Assembly: GCF_000519325.1 (NCBI RefSeq) | Contig: NZ_KI912613.1 | Location: forward strand, 2,341,280 to 2,405,279 | From: Patulibacter minatonensis DSM 18081 | GTDB lineage: Bacteria > Actinomycetota > Thermoleophilia > Solirubrobacterales > Solirubrobacteraceae | Direction: 5' to 3' | DNA: 64,000 nucleotides | Shown here: piece by piece, positions 53,403 to 61,747 of the stretch | Layout of the letters: every line of letters begins with the position of its first letter | How positions within the stretch are numbered: the stretch's first letter is position 1 | Made by a program: the position numbers and the translations under genes | The notes under the pieces: model-generated | Told to the model about the DNA's origin: nothing | The model's database searches: none | The model's input: the letters and a program-made list of their open reading frames with translations, nothing else

Positions 53403-54008
53403 ATGGCGATGGTGGAGGAGGTCGTGACGCGCGGGACCGAAGGACGGGACGTCCTCGGTGCGCCGGCGCCCGCTCTCGGCCTCGCACCTCCCGTCCCAGC
53501 GACACCCTGGTCCCCGTCGCGCGACGACCGTGACGCGACCTCGCCCGGTCTCGACCGCGACGAGCACGCCGCGCGCCGCACCCTCCGCCGGCAGATCGCG
53601 AAGCTCGAGCTCCAACTCTCCCGTGCCGTCGTCGTCGACATGCGCGCCGGCGCCCGCGGGCGTGCGGACACCGCGCTCCCGACGGCCGGGGCGGACGGAC
53701 CGCGGCTCCAGTCGCTGGGCGACCTCGAGCACCGCCGCGACCACCTCGTCGAGCGCCTGGCCGAGGTCGAGGCGCGCCGCACCGAGGAGCTCCACAACCG
53801 CGTGCTGCTGCGCGAGATGTACCGCGACCCCGGGTCCCACCGCTACGAGCGGCTGGAGACGCGGGACCTCGCCGAGCGCGGCTGCCGCGTCTACCAGGTC
53901 GTCCCGCGGTTCGGCCTCGTCGGGATCATGACGGGCTGGTGGCGCGTCAAGGTCTCCTCCGGCTGCCCCTTACCCCGGGCGGGACCACACCACTTCAGCG
54001 GGCGGTGA
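53403..54008 (+). CDS. Hypothetical coiled-coil protein
   Basis: 201 aa. Pro/Ala/Asp-rich leader, then helical stretches LRRQIAKLELQLSRAVVVDM and DLEHRRDHLVERLAEVEARR that look like an antiparallel coiled coil, then YRDPGSHRYERLETRDLAER and a C-terminal WWRVKVSSGCPL. Many short actinobacterial proteins have this layout (a helix pair, then a small beta part). No family assigned. TACGGT is 7 nt before the ATG. Confidence 0.65.
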   Translation: MAMVEEVVTRGTEGRDVLGAPAPALGLAPPVPATPWSPSRDDRDATSPGLDRDEHAARRTLRRQIAKLELQLSRAVVVDMRAGARGRADTALPTAGADGPRLQSLGDLEHRRDHLVERLAEVEARRTEELHNRVLLREMYRDPGSHRYERLETRDLAERGCRVYQVVPRFGLVGIMTGWWRVKVSSGCPLPRAGPHHFSGR

Positions 54009-54021
54009 TGCCCGCTCCATC

Positions 54022-54046
54022 GACGGGCGGCCACGTGCCGCCCGTC
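54022..54046. terminator. Bidirectional terminator hairpin
   Basis: GACGGGCGGC-CACGT-GCCGCCCGTC, 10-bp perfect stem between convergent stops at 54008 and 54104. Confidence 0.65.
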
Positions 54047-54103
54047 CGGCGTCCGGGGCCGGGGCCGCGCACGTCGTCGGCCCCGAGCCCGGGCCACCCG
54101 CCG

Positions 54104-54775
54104 TCAGTCCTCCGGCAGCCGCCCCGCCATCATCGTCAGCGGGACCTGGGCGTTGACCATCGGCGGCCCGTGGCCGGCGAGCAGCAGCCGGGGCTCGAGC
54201 TCCGCGAGCCGCCGGATCGACGCCCGGTTGCGCGCCGGGTCGGGCGTGACGGCGTCTGGCGGCGCGTGCAGCCCGGGGCGCGTCGTCTTCAGGTTCATCG
54301 CGTTGACGACGTCGCCGCAGACGAGCACGCCGTCGCGCTCACGCCAGAAGCTGACGTGCCCGGCGCTGTGGCCCGGCGTGTCGAGGACGACGAAGCCGGG
54401 GCCGATCTCCTCGCCCGGGGTCAGCGCGGCGGCCTCCGGCAGCGGCGGGTACGTCGAGAGCCGGCGCCCGACGCGTCCGACGATCCCTCGCAGCTCCGTC
54501 CAGGTCTCGCCGGCGTGCAGCGCCGGCAGATCCAGCGCGCCGGCCCGCAGCGGGACCCGCAGGGCGTCCAGCACCTTGCGCGACCCGCCCGCGTGGTCCA
54601 GGTGCGCGTGGGTGAGCACGTGCTGGGCGACGACGCGACCGCGCACCTGCGAGAGCACCTTGCCGGCCATGAAGCTCATGCCCGCGTCGACGAGGACGTC
54701 GCCGAGCAGGTAGGCGTTCACGCTCGACCGCGGCGAGAGGGACAGGTGGTAGACGTCGTCGGCGACCTCGCGCAT
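54104..54775 (-). CDS. Metallo-beta-lactamase-fold hydrolase
   Basis: 223 aa. HVLTHAHLDHAGGSRKVLDA is the HxHxDH motif; LDTPGHSAGHVSFW gives the next His, VLVCGDVVNAM the bridging Asp and LLLAGHGPPMVNA the last His, so both metal sites are complete. A glyoxalase II/hydroxyacyl-thioester-hydrolase-like size. TAGGCT (54787-54782) sits 6 nt before the start. Divergent from the fatty-acid operon with a palindrome between them, so it may hydrolyse an acyl thioester in the same pathway (inference). Confidence 0.87.
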   Translation of the reverse strand: MREVADDVYHLSLSPRSSVNAYLLGDVLVDAGMSFMAGKVLSQVRGRVVAQHVLTHAHLDHAGGSRKVLDALRVPLRAGALDLPALHAGETWTELRGIVGRVGRRLSTYPPLPEAAALTPGEEIGPGFVVLDTPGHSAGHVSFWRERDGVLVCGDVVNAMNLKTTRPGLHAPPDAVTPDPARNRASIRRLAELEPRLLLAGHGPPMVNAQVPLTMMAGRLPED

Positions 54776-54820
54776 GCCCGGAGCCTACCGGCGAGTACGA
54801 CCGCCGACGCGCCCGGATGA

Positions 54821-54843
54821 AGTAGGAGGTCGCACCTTCTACT
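54821..54843. promoter_or_regulatory. Inverted repeat between the MBL and enoyl-CoA hydratase genes
   Basis: AGTAGGAGGT-CGC-ACCTTCTACT: 10-bp arms with one mismatch, 5 bp before TAGGGT (54849-54854), the -10 box of the hydratase gene. It has the size of a TetR/FadR-type operator controlling both directions. Confidence 0.55.
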
Positions 54844-54861
54844 CGCGGTAGGGTCGGGGCC

Positions 54862-55629
54862 ATGACCGATCAGCCCGTCCTCGTCGAGCGCCGCGGCGCG
54901 GTGCTCGTGATCACGCTCAACCGGCCCGAGCAGCGCAACGCCGTGAACAAGGCGATGTCCGACGGCATCGGCGCGGCGATCCGCGAGCTCGAGGACGACC
55001 CGGCGCTCGTGCTCGCCGTCCTCACCGGCGCCGGGAAGGGGTTCTGCGCCGGTATGGACCTCGCGGCGTTCGCGAAGGGCGAGCTCCCGTACGACCCGGA
55101 GCGCGGGTTCGCCGGCATGGCGCAGCGGCGGCCGACGAAGCCGCTGATCGCCGCGGTCGAGGGCTTCGCGGTCGCCGGCGGACTCGAGATCGCGCTCTGC
55201 GCCGACCTCCTCGTGGCCGCCCGGGACGCGCAGCTCGGGATCCCGGAGACGAAGCGCGCGCTCGTCGCCGCCGGCGGGGCGCTGCGGCGCCTCCCGGAGC
55301 GGATCCCGCTCGGGCTGGCGATGGAGATGGCGCTGACCGGCGACCCGATCACCGCGGAGCGCGGCCACCAGGTCGGGCTCGTGAACGTCGTCGCGGAGCC
55401 CGGCGGGGCGCTGGACGCCGCGCTCGCGCTCGCCGACCGGATCGCGCAGAACGGCCCGCTCGGCCTCGCGGCGTCCAAGCGGATCCTCCAGGAGCAGGGC
55501 GACTGGACCGAGACGGAGTACTGGGAGAAGGGCGGCGCGATCGCCGGTCCGGTGCTGTTCTCCGAGGACGCACGCGAGGGGGCGACGGCCTTCAAGGAGA
55601 AGCGCGCACCCGTGTGGTCCGGGAGGTAG
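54862..55629 (+). CDS. Enoyl-CoA hydratase/isomerase (crotonase family)
   Basis: 255 aa. LNRPEQRNAVNKAMSDGI, GFCAGMDLAAFAKGE (first oxyanion Gly region), IAAVEGFAVAGGLEIALCAD, and LGIPETKRALVAAGGALRRL with the Glu of the second catalytic position. The first catalytic Glu of true hydratases (normally before the second oxyanion hole) is seen in GGLEIAL only as the structural one. Hydrates or isomerises enoyl-CoA in beta-oxidation. First gene of a three-gene operon with an acyl-CoA dehydrogenase and an SDR. Confidence 0.9.
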   Translation: MTDQPVLVERRGAVLVITLNRPEQRNAVNKAMSDGIGAAIRELEDDPALVLAVLTGAGKGFCAGMDLAAFAKGELPYDPERGFAGMAQRRPTKPLIAAVEGFAVAGGLEIALCADLLVAARDAQLGIPETKRALVAAGGALRRLPERIPLGLAMEMALTGDPITAERGHQVGLVNVVAEPGGALDAALALADRIAQNGPLGLAASKRILQEQGDWTETEYWEKGGAIAGPVLFSEDAREGATAFKEKRAPVWSGR

Positions 55630-55639
55630 CGTCGGGGTC

Positions 55640-56860
55640 ATGGACTTCGCACCCACGGCGCGCGCCTCCGAGTACCAGGAGCGCCTGCAGGCGTTCATGG
55701 ACGAGCGGGTCTATCCCGCCGAGGCCGTCTACGACGAGCAGATGCGCGCCGCGGGCGACCCGCACCACCAGCCGCAGGTCATCGAGGACCTGAAGACCGC
55801 GGCGAAGGACGCGGGCCTCTGGAACCTCTTCCACCCGCACGCCTCCGAGTGGACGCCGGGGCTCACCAACGTCGAGTACGCGCCGTTGGCGGAGATCATG
55901 GGCCGCGTCCACTTCGCGCCCGAGGTCTTCAACTGCAACGCGCCGGACACCGGCAACTCGGAGGTCCTTGAGCTCTTCGGGTCCGACGAGCACCGCGAGC
56001 GGTGGCTGCGGCCGCTGATGGCCGGCGAGATCCGCTCGGCGTTCGCGATGACCGAGCCCGACGTCGCCTCGTCGGACGCCACGAACATCGAGATGTCGAT
56101 CGTCCGTGACGGCGACGAGTACGTCCTCGACGGCCGCAAGTGGTGGACGTCGGGGGCCCTGCACAAGCTGTGCCGGGTGCTGATCGTGATGGGTCGCACG
56201 TCGCCGGAGGCCGCGCCGCACAAGCAGCAGAGCATGCTCGTCGTGCCGCTCGACACGCCCGGCGTCACGGTCGTGCGGAACCTCCGGGTGTTCGGCTACG
56301 AGGACCGCGAGGGCCACGCCGAGGTGCGCTTCGAGGACGCCCGCGTCCCCGTCTCGGCGATCCTGAAGGGCGAGGGGGAGGGCTTCGCGATCGCGCAGGC
56401 CCGTCTCGGACCCGGCCGGATCCACCACTGCATGCGGACGATCGGCGCGGCCGAGCGCGCCCTGGACCTGATGTGTCGCCGTGCCCAGCAGCGCGTCACG
56501 TTCGGGCAGCCGGTCAGCGAACGCGCGAACGTCCAGGACTGGATCGCCGAGGCCAGGATCGACATCGAGATGATCCGCCTCCTGGCGATGAAGACCGCGT
56601 GGCTGATGGACACCGTGGGCAACAAGCACGCGAGGACCGAGATCGCCGCCATCAAGATCGCGGCTCCGCAGATCGCGCAGAAGATCATCGACCGCGCGAT
56701 CCAGGTCCACGGCGGCGGCGGGGTCTCCGACGACTTCCCGCTCGCGATGATGTGGGCGCACCAGCGGACCCTGCGCCTGGCCGACGGACCCGACGAGGTC
56801 CACAAGCGCCAGCTCGCGCGCACCGAGCTCCGCCGGCACCCGGTCGGGGGCGGCGCGTGA
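55640..56860 (+). CDS. Acyl-CoA dehydrogenase (ACAD10/11-like)
   Basis: 406 aa. AFMDERVYPAEAVYDEQMRA start; FAMTEPDVASSDATNIEMSI (flavin/acyl binding), LDGRKWWTSGALHKLC, VTFGQPVSERANVQDWIAEA; VHGGGGVSDDFPLAMMWAHQ and LRLADGPDEVHKRQLA, where the Glu/Asp pair near the C-terminus carries the catalytic base in this subgroup. It oxidises acyl-CoA to enoyl-CoA with electron transfer to ETF. TAGCGT (55627-55632), 7 nt before the ATG, uses the stop codon of the hydratase gene, so a separate internal promoter is likely. Confidence 0.93.
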   Translation: MDFAPTARASEYQERLQAFMDERVYPAEAVYDEQMRAAGDPHHQPQVIEDLKTAAKDAGLWNLFHPHASEWTPGLTNVEYAPLAEIMGRVHFAPEVFNCNAPDTGNSEVLELFGSDEHRERWLRPLMAGEIRSAFAMTEPDVASSDATNIEMSIVRDGDEYVLDGRKWWTSGALHKLCRVLIVMGRTSPEAAPHKQQSMLVVPLDTPGVTVVRNLRVFGYEDREGHAEVRFEDARVPVSAILKGEGEGFAIAQARLGPGRIHHCMRTIGAAERALDLMCRRAQQRVTFGQPVSERANVQDWIAEARIDIEMIRLLAMKTAWLMDTVGNKHARTEIAAIKIAAPQIAQKIIDRAIQVHGGGGVSDDFPLAMMWAHQRTLRLADGPDEVHKRQLARTELRRHPVGGGA

Positions 56861-57795
56861 GCGGCGGGTCGGCCGACGCCGGGATCCCGGCGTCCGGTGG
56901 CGGATCGGCGACCGACGGGGTCGCCGTCCCCGCGCCGTCCGCCGTCGGCAGCGGGCTCTTCTCGGCCGGCGTCCTCGCCGGTCAGGTCGTCCTGGTCAGC
57001 GGCGGCGGCAGCGGCCTCGGGCGCGCGGCTGCGCAGGAGCTGGCGTCGCTCGGTGCCCACGTGATCGTGTGCGGGCGCCGTCCGGAGCCGATCGAGGAGA
57101 CCGCGCAGCTGATCGGCAGTCGCTGCGAGGCCGCGGTCTGCGACATCCGCGAGGAGGACCAGGTCGACGCGCTCGTCGACGACCTCGTCGCCCGGCACGG
57201 CCGGATCGACCTGCTGCTGAACAACGCCGGCGGGCAGTTCCTGTCGCCCGCGGAGTCGATCTCGCCCAAGGGCTTCCGCACCGTCATGCGGCTGAACGTC
57301 GAGGGCACGTGGCTGATGACCCACGCCGTCGCGACGAAGGCGATGATCCCGGCCGGGGACGACGGGCAGCCGCGGGGCGGGAAGGTCCTGAACGTCACGC
57401 TGACCCCGCACGCCGGGTTCCCGGGCATGGCGCACTCCGCCGCCGCGCGGGCCGCGGTCGAGAACCTGACGAAGACGCTGGCGACCGAGTGGGCGCGCTT
57501 CGGCATCCGCCTGAACGCGATCGCCGCCGGCAAGTTCGGCACCGACACGTTCCTCACGAAGTACCCCGAGCGGATGGTCGCGACTGCCGCCGCGGACGCC
57601 CCGCTCGGGCGCATGGGACAGCCGGAGGAGTTCGCCCAGCTCGTGGCGTTCCTCGCCTCCCCCGCGGGCGACCACTTCACCGGCTCGGTCCTCACCCTCG
57701 ACGGTGGGCGCGACAACTGGAAGGGGTCGTGGCCCGACGCGCACGAGGCCGACGAGGCCGGGATGCCGCTGCAGGAGGCCCGCCGGGCGCGCTGA
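56857..57795 (+). CDS. SDR-family protein (2,4-dienoyl-CoA reductase-like)
   Basis: 312 aa, GTG overlapping the dehydrogenase stop. A ~40-residue Gly/Ala/Ser leader precedes VVLVSGGGSGLGRAAAQELA (NADP site), NNAGGQF and RLNVEGTWLMTHAV. Where classical SDRs have YxxxK, it reads MAHSAAARAAVENLTK: the Tyr is Ser, as in dienoyl-CoA reductases, and the Lys is Arg. TDTFLTKYPERM and GSVLTLDGGRDN complete the fold. Probably reduces dienoyl-CoA or an oxo-acyl-CoA during oxidation of unsaturated fatty acids. Confidence 0.85.
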   Translation: MSGGSADAGIPASGGGSATDGVAVPAPSAVGSGLFSAGVLAGQVVLVSGGGSGLGRAAAQELASLGAHVIVCGRRPEPIEETAQLIGSRCEAAVCDIREEDQVDALVDDLVARHGRIDLLLNNAGGQFLSPAESISPKGFRTVMRLNVEGTWLMTHAVATKAMIPAGDDGQPRGGKVLNVTLTPHAGFPGMAHSAAARAAVENLTKTLATEWARFGIRLNAIAAGKFGTDTFLTKYPERMVATAAADAPLGRMGQPEEFAQLVAFLASPAGDHFTGSVLTLDGGRDNWKGSWPDAHEADEAGMPLQEARRAR

Positions 57796-57898
57796 CGGAG
57801 CGGGGGAGACGACCGACCGCGGCTCCGGCCCCGAGCGATCGTGAGAGCACCGTGAGGACCGCGGACACCCGAAGCCGCGTACGGGGTAGGGACGAGGC

Positions 57899-58246
57899 AT
57901 GCGCTCCCGCCCCGTCCTCGCCGTCGCCACCGCCTGCGCCGCTCTCGCCGGCGCCGGGCTCTCGGCCGCCCCGGCGTCCGCCGCACGGTCCTGTGCGCCG
58001 GTCGAGCATCTCCTCGCGGGGACGAGCGACGAGGGCGACCTGACGAGCATCAAGGCCACGAAGGTCTCGTGCCGGACCGCGCGGTCGGTGGCGCGGGGCG
58101 CGTGGCTGAAGGCGTCCGCGTCGACGCCGACCGGTCCGGTGCGGACCCTCACCTACGAGGGCTGGAAGGTCCGCGGCGACCTGCGCGGCGCGAAGGACCG
58201 CTACACCGCGACGAAGGGCGGCCGCCGGATCACCTGGCGCGCTTGA
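57899..58246 (+). CDS. Small secreted protein of unknown function
   Basis: 115 aa. Signal peptide VLAVATACAALAGAGLSAAP ending ASA-AR. Mature ~85 aa with two Cys (SCAPVEHLLAGT, KVSCRTARSV) likely forming one disulfide. Composition and length resemble other exported proteins in this window (50780-51244). TAGGGA (57887-57892) is 6 nt before the start. No family recognised. Confidence 0.7.
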   Translation: MRSRPVLAVATACAALAGAGLSAAPASAARSCAPVEHLLAGTSDEGDLTSIKATKVSCRTARSVARGAWLKASASTPTGPVRTLTYEGWKVRGDLRGAKDRYTATKGGRRITWRA

Positions 58247-58282
58247 GCATCGCGCGCCGGGGTCGAGCCGCCCCGACCGGCG

Positions 58283-58528
58283 TCAGAGCTGGTCGGTCGA
58301 CGGGATCCGCTCGACGTCCAGCGCGTGCCCCTGCCGTTCGGCGACGGCGAGGAGCTCCGTCTCGCCCGCCTCGATCCCGCACATGTAGGCGACGCCGAGG
58401 GCCTCGCCGACCTGCTGCTGCTGGGCGGCGTCGAGCCCGGCCTTCGCGACGAGCTCCTGGAAGATCGGCGGGATGTCGCGCCCGATCGCCGTTTTGTAGG
58501 TCTCGAAGCGCTCCTGGTACGTCGACAT
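58283..58528 (-). CDS. Small soluble protein downstream of the amine oxidase gene
   Basis: 81 aa: RFETYKTAIGRDIPPIFQEL, GLDAAQQQQVGEALGVAYMC, ETELLAVAERQGHALDVERI. Helical, no signal peptide. It begins 16 nt after the amine-oxidase stop but also has its own TAGGCT 6 nt before the ATG. Unknown function; possibly a partner of the amine-catabolism enzymes. Confidence 0.7.
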   Translation of the reverse strand: MSTYQERFETYKTAIGRDIPPIFQELVAKAGLDAAQQQQVGEALGVAYMCGIEAGETELLAVAERQGHALDVERIPSTDQL

Positions 58529-58544
58529 GGGAGGAGCCTACGGT

Positions 58545-59957
58545 TCAGTGCCCGGCGATCCGGTCCGCCAGCGCGGTCACCCGCGACGGGCGGCCGGTGC
58601 GGCGCTCGATCTCCTGTCCGAGGCCGAGCAGGCCGTAGACGCCCCGGATCCCGGCGAAGCGCAGCGGCTCGGGCTCCCAACGGGGCGGGCGGCCGCCGAG
58701 CGGCAGGACCCAGGGGAGGGCGGCGAGGTCCGAGGAGTGCCGGCCGACGAGGAGGTCGCGCAGGGTGCGGCCGGCGAGGTTCGACGCGGCGACGCCCTCC
58801 CCGACGTAGCCTCCCGCCGACGCCAGGCCCGTCGTGTCGTCCGCCGCCACGAACGGGGTCCAGTCGCGCGGGACGCCGAGGACCCCGTGCCACGCGTCGT
58901 CGATGCCGACGTCGTCGAGGACCGGGCCGAACAGGCGCAGCAGGCCGTCCCAGAGCGTCGCGACGGTGGACGCCGGGACGTCGCCCTCGCGGTCGGTCCT
59001 CGAGCCGAAGCGGTACGGCACGCCGCGGCCGCCGATCGCGATGCGGTCGTCGGGGGTGCGCTGCAGGTAGTGGTAGAGCGGCCCGGCGTCGAGGATCGTC
59101 TCCGCGTCGTCCCAGCCGATCGCGGCCCAGCGCTCGGCGTCGAGCGGCTCGGTCACGATCATCGAGCTCGTGATCGGGGCCAGGGTCCGCGCCTCGCCGG
59201 GCAGCTCGGGCGTGTAGCCCTCGACGCAGCGGACGACCCAGCGCGCGGAGACGTCGCCGTGCTGCGTGCGGGCGACCGCCGGGACGGTCCCGCGGATCGG
59301 CTCGATCGCCGTGACCTCGGTGCCCTCGACGATCGTCGCGCCGGCCCGCTCGACGGCCTCGGCCAGTCCGCGCGCGAGGGCGGCCGGCTGGACGCGGGCG
59401 CAGTCCGGGTCGAAGAGCGCGCCGGTCGCACCGGGGATCCGGACGCGGCCGGCGAGCTCGTCGGGGGAGAGGAGGGCGCGGTCGTCGTCCCACGGCCCCG
59501 CCGTCCGCGCCGCCTCGGCCTGCGCCCGCAGCCGGTCGAGCTCCACCCCGGAACGCGCGACGGTGAGCGTGCCGCCGACGTGGAAGCCGCAGTCGATCCC
59601 TTCTGTCTCGACGACGCGGCCGATCTCGGCGACGGTCGCGCGGATCGCGGCGTCCATCCGGCGGGCGCCGTCGTGGCCGCCGCGGGCGACCCACGTCGCG
59701 GCATCGCCGGCGAGTGCGCCCTGGACCCAGCCGCCGTTGCGGCCGGAGGCCCCGAACCCGCAGACCTCGCGCTCGACGACGAGGACCTCGATCTCGGGGT
59801 GGGTGCGCCGCAGCTCGTACGCGGTCCAGAGCCCCGTGTAGCCCCCGCCGACGATGCAGACGTCGACGCGGCGGTCACCGTCCAGGCGCGGCCGCGGCGC
59901 GGGCATCGTGCCGTCGGGGGACAGCGCGTGGAACCAGTGCGAGACGGGGGAGGTCAT
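58545..59957 (-). CDS. FAD-dependent amine/amino acid oxidase (PuuB/DadA-like)
   Basis: 470 aa. DVCIVGGGYTGLWTAYELRR (FAD site), REVCGFGASGRNGGWVQGAL (the G-A-S-G-R-N-G-G motif of gamma-glutamylputrescine oxidase-type enzymes), VQPAALARGLAEAVERAGAT, and C-terminal GLASAGGYVGEGVAASNLAG. It oxidatively deaminates an amine or N-substituted amino acid, releasing H2O2 or reducing a quinone. Follows a class III aminotransferase gene by 28 bp in the same operon, pointing to putrescine- or diamine-type catabolism. Confidence 0.87.
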   Translation of the reverse strand: MTSPVSHWFHALSPDGTMPAPRPRLDGDRRVDVCIVGGGYTGLWTAYELRRTHPEIEVLVVEREVCGFGASGRNGGWVQGALAGDAATWVARGGHDGARRMDAAIRATVAEIGRVVETEGIDCGFHVGGTLTVARSGVELDRLRAQAEAARTAGPWDDDRALLSPDELAGRVRIPGATGALFDPDCARVQPAALARGLAEAVERAGATIVEGTEVTAIEPIRGTVPAVARTQHGDVSARWVVRCVEGYTPELPGEARTLAPITSSMIVTEPLDAERWAAIGWDDAETILDAGPLYHYLQRTPDDRIAIGGRGVPYRFGSRTDREGDVPASTVATLWDGLLRLFGPVLDDVGIDDAWHGVLGVPRDWTPFVAADDTTGLASAGGYVGEGVAASNLAGRTLRDLLVGRHSSDLAALPWVLPLGGRPPRWEPEPLRFAGIRGVYGLLGLGQEIERRTGRPSRVTALADRIAGH

Positions 59958-59985
59958 CGGAGCCTCGACGCTACCTCCGGGAGGC

Positions 59986-61434
59986 TCAGCCCTGCGCGCT
60001 CTGGTTCCCCGCGCGCAGGTCGTCGCCGCCGGACGCCGGCATGCCCTTCACCCGCGCGGTCGCCTCGGTCAGGACCTCGCCGAGGATGCCGGTCATCTCG
60101 TCGAAGATCGCCTGGTCGGCGACGAGCGGGGGCGAGACCTGGATGACCGGCTCGCCGCGGTCGTCCGCGCGGCAGATCAGGCCGGCGTCGAAGAGGCGGT
60201 CGGAGAGGAAGTGCTGCAGCAGATCCTTGCCCTCGGCGGCGGAGAAGCCCTGCTTGGAGTCCTTGTCCTTCACGAGCTCCAGCGCGTAGAAGAAGCCGGT
60301 GCCGCGGAGGTCGCCGACGATCGGCAGGTCGAGCAGCGGCTCCAGGGTCTTGCGGAACGCGTCCTGCTCGCGGTTCACGTGCCCGACGACGTCGAGGCGC
60401 TTCATGATCTCGATGTTCTTCAGCGCGATCGCGGCCTGGACCGGGTGCCCGCCGAACGTGATGCCGTGCTTGAACATCTGCTCGGCGCCGTAGAACGGCT
60501 CGGCGACCCTGTCGGAGACGAGCAGCGCACCGATCGACGCGTAGGCGGAGGAGAGGCCCTTCGCGGACGTGATGAGGTCCGGCCTGATGTCGTACTTCAG
60601 CGAGCCGAACCAGTCGCCCAGGCGGCCGAAGCCGGTGATGACCTCGTCGGCGCAGAACAGGATCCCGTACTCGTCGCAGAGCGCGCGGACGCCCTGGAAG
60701 TAGCCCGTCGGCGGGGTGAACGCGCCGCCGGAGTTCTGCACGGGCTCGAGGATGATCATCGCGATCGTGTCGGGACCCTCGCTGAGGATCCGGTGCTCCA
60801 TGTCGTCGAGGAGCATCGCGGTGAACTGCTCCTCGGTCTCGCCCTCGGGACGGTGGAAGCGGTCGGTGTTGCGGACGTGGGAGACCTGCGGGACCAGCGG
60901 CTCGAACGGGTTGCGGATCGACTCGACGCCGGTGATCGAGAGCGCGCCCATGGTGGTGCCGTGGTAGGCGACGTCGCGGCCGATCGCCTTCCAGCGGCGC
61001 TCGCCGTTCAGCGCGTGGTACTGGCGGGCGATCTTCCATGCGGACTCGACGGACTCGGCGCCGCCGGACGTGAAGAAGACGCGCTCGAAGCCGTCGGGGG
61101 CCAGCGACGCGACCTCCTCGGCGAGCTCGATCGCCCGCGGGTGCGCGTAGTTCCAGTTCGTGTAGAACGGCAGCTCGCGCATCTGGGCGGCCGCGGCCTC
61201 GCCGATCTCCTCGCCGTGCGAATAGCCGATCTGGACCGCGAACAGGCCGGCCAGGCCGTCGAGGTAGCGCTTGCCGTCGACGTCGGTGAGGTGGCAGCCG
61301 TCGCCGCCGACGATGACCGGCAGCGGACGCTCCCGGAAGTCCCCCATCTGCGTGAAGTGCAGCCAGAGGTGGTCCTGCGCGGACCGGCGGAGCTCCGCGG
61401 CCGAGGCGTGGCTGGATGTCGACGGCGTGCTCAT
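59986..61434 (-). CDS. Class III aminotransferase (putrescine/omega-amino type)
   Basis: 482 aa. LTDVDGKRYLDGLAGLFAVQ, FFTSGGAESVESAWKIARQY (PLP phosphate site), DVAYHGTTMGALSITG, LFCADEVITGFGRLG (Asp to pyridine N), LITSAKGLSSAYASIGALLV (Schiff-base Lys) and TFGGHPVQAAIALKNIEIM. It moves an amino group from a diamine or omega-amino acid to pyruvate or 2-oxoglutarate. First gene of the operon; an inverted repeat touches its start codon, so expression is probably repressed without substrate. Confidence 0.9.
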   Translation of the reverse strand: MSTPSTSSHASAAELRRSAQDHLWLHFTQMGDFRERPLPVIVGGDGCHLTDVDGKRYLDGLAGLFAVQIGYSHGEEIGEAAAAQMRELPFYTNWNYAHPRAIELAEEVASLAPDGFERVFFTSGGAESVESAWKIARQYHALNGERRWKAIGRDVAYHGTTMGALSITGVESIRNPFEPLVPQVSHVRNTDRFHRPEGETEEQFTAMLLDDMEHRILSEGPDTIAMIILEPVQNSGGAFTPPTGYFQGVRALCDEYGILFCADEVITGFGRLGDWFGSLKYDIRPDLITSAKGLSSAYASIGALLVSDRVAEPFYGAEQMFKHGITFGGHPVQAAIALKNIEIMKRLDVVGHVNREQDAFRKTLEPLLDLPIVGDLRGTGFFYALELVKDKDSKQGFSAAEGKDLLQHFLSDRLFDAGLICRADDRGEPVIQVSPPLVADQAIFDEMTGILGEVLTEATARVKGMPASGGDDLRAGNQSAQG

Positions 61435-61435
61435 G

Positions 61436-61457
61436 CAACTGATGTTCGCATCAGTTG
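61436..61457. promoter_or_regulatory. Operator-like palindrome at the aminotransferase start
   Basis: CAACTGATG-TTCG-CATCAGTTG, perfect 9-bp arms, 1 bp upstream of the ATG at 61434. It would block a leaderless or short-leader start. The half CAACTGAT also occurs at 27419 before the SRPBCC operon. Confidence 0.6.
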
Positions 61458-61625
61458 AGTCGGATTTCCAGTCGCGCGGACGTCGAGGGTCCGGTCGGCG
61501 GGGGTGACGGAGCGTCGCATCGCGGTTCGCGGCGCCTGCCGACCCGGGTCGCGCGTCCGGGCGGGGTGCTCCCCGACGGACGACCAGCGACAGGTCTCAC
61601 CTCTCACTCGAGGCTACTCGCCAGT

Positions 61626-61643
61626 ATGTGATGCAGGTCACAT
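61626..61643. promoter_or_regulatory. CRP/GlxR-type binding site
   Basis: ATGTGA-TGCAGG-TCACAT contains the canonical TGTGA-N6-TCACA (61627-61642). It is 105 bp before the membrane-protein start in a relatively AT-rich gap (61435-61747). Further downstream are ACCTACG-ACTC-CGTAGGT (61689-61706) and a -10-like TACGGT at 61678-61683. Confidence 0.6.
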
Positions 61644-61747
61644 GATCGGGATTCCCTACCGGTGGTACAACTCTCCCTACGGTCCCGTACCTACGACTCC
61701 GTAGGTAGCCGCGGCCACCCCCGTTCCCGACCGGATCGACGAGCACC

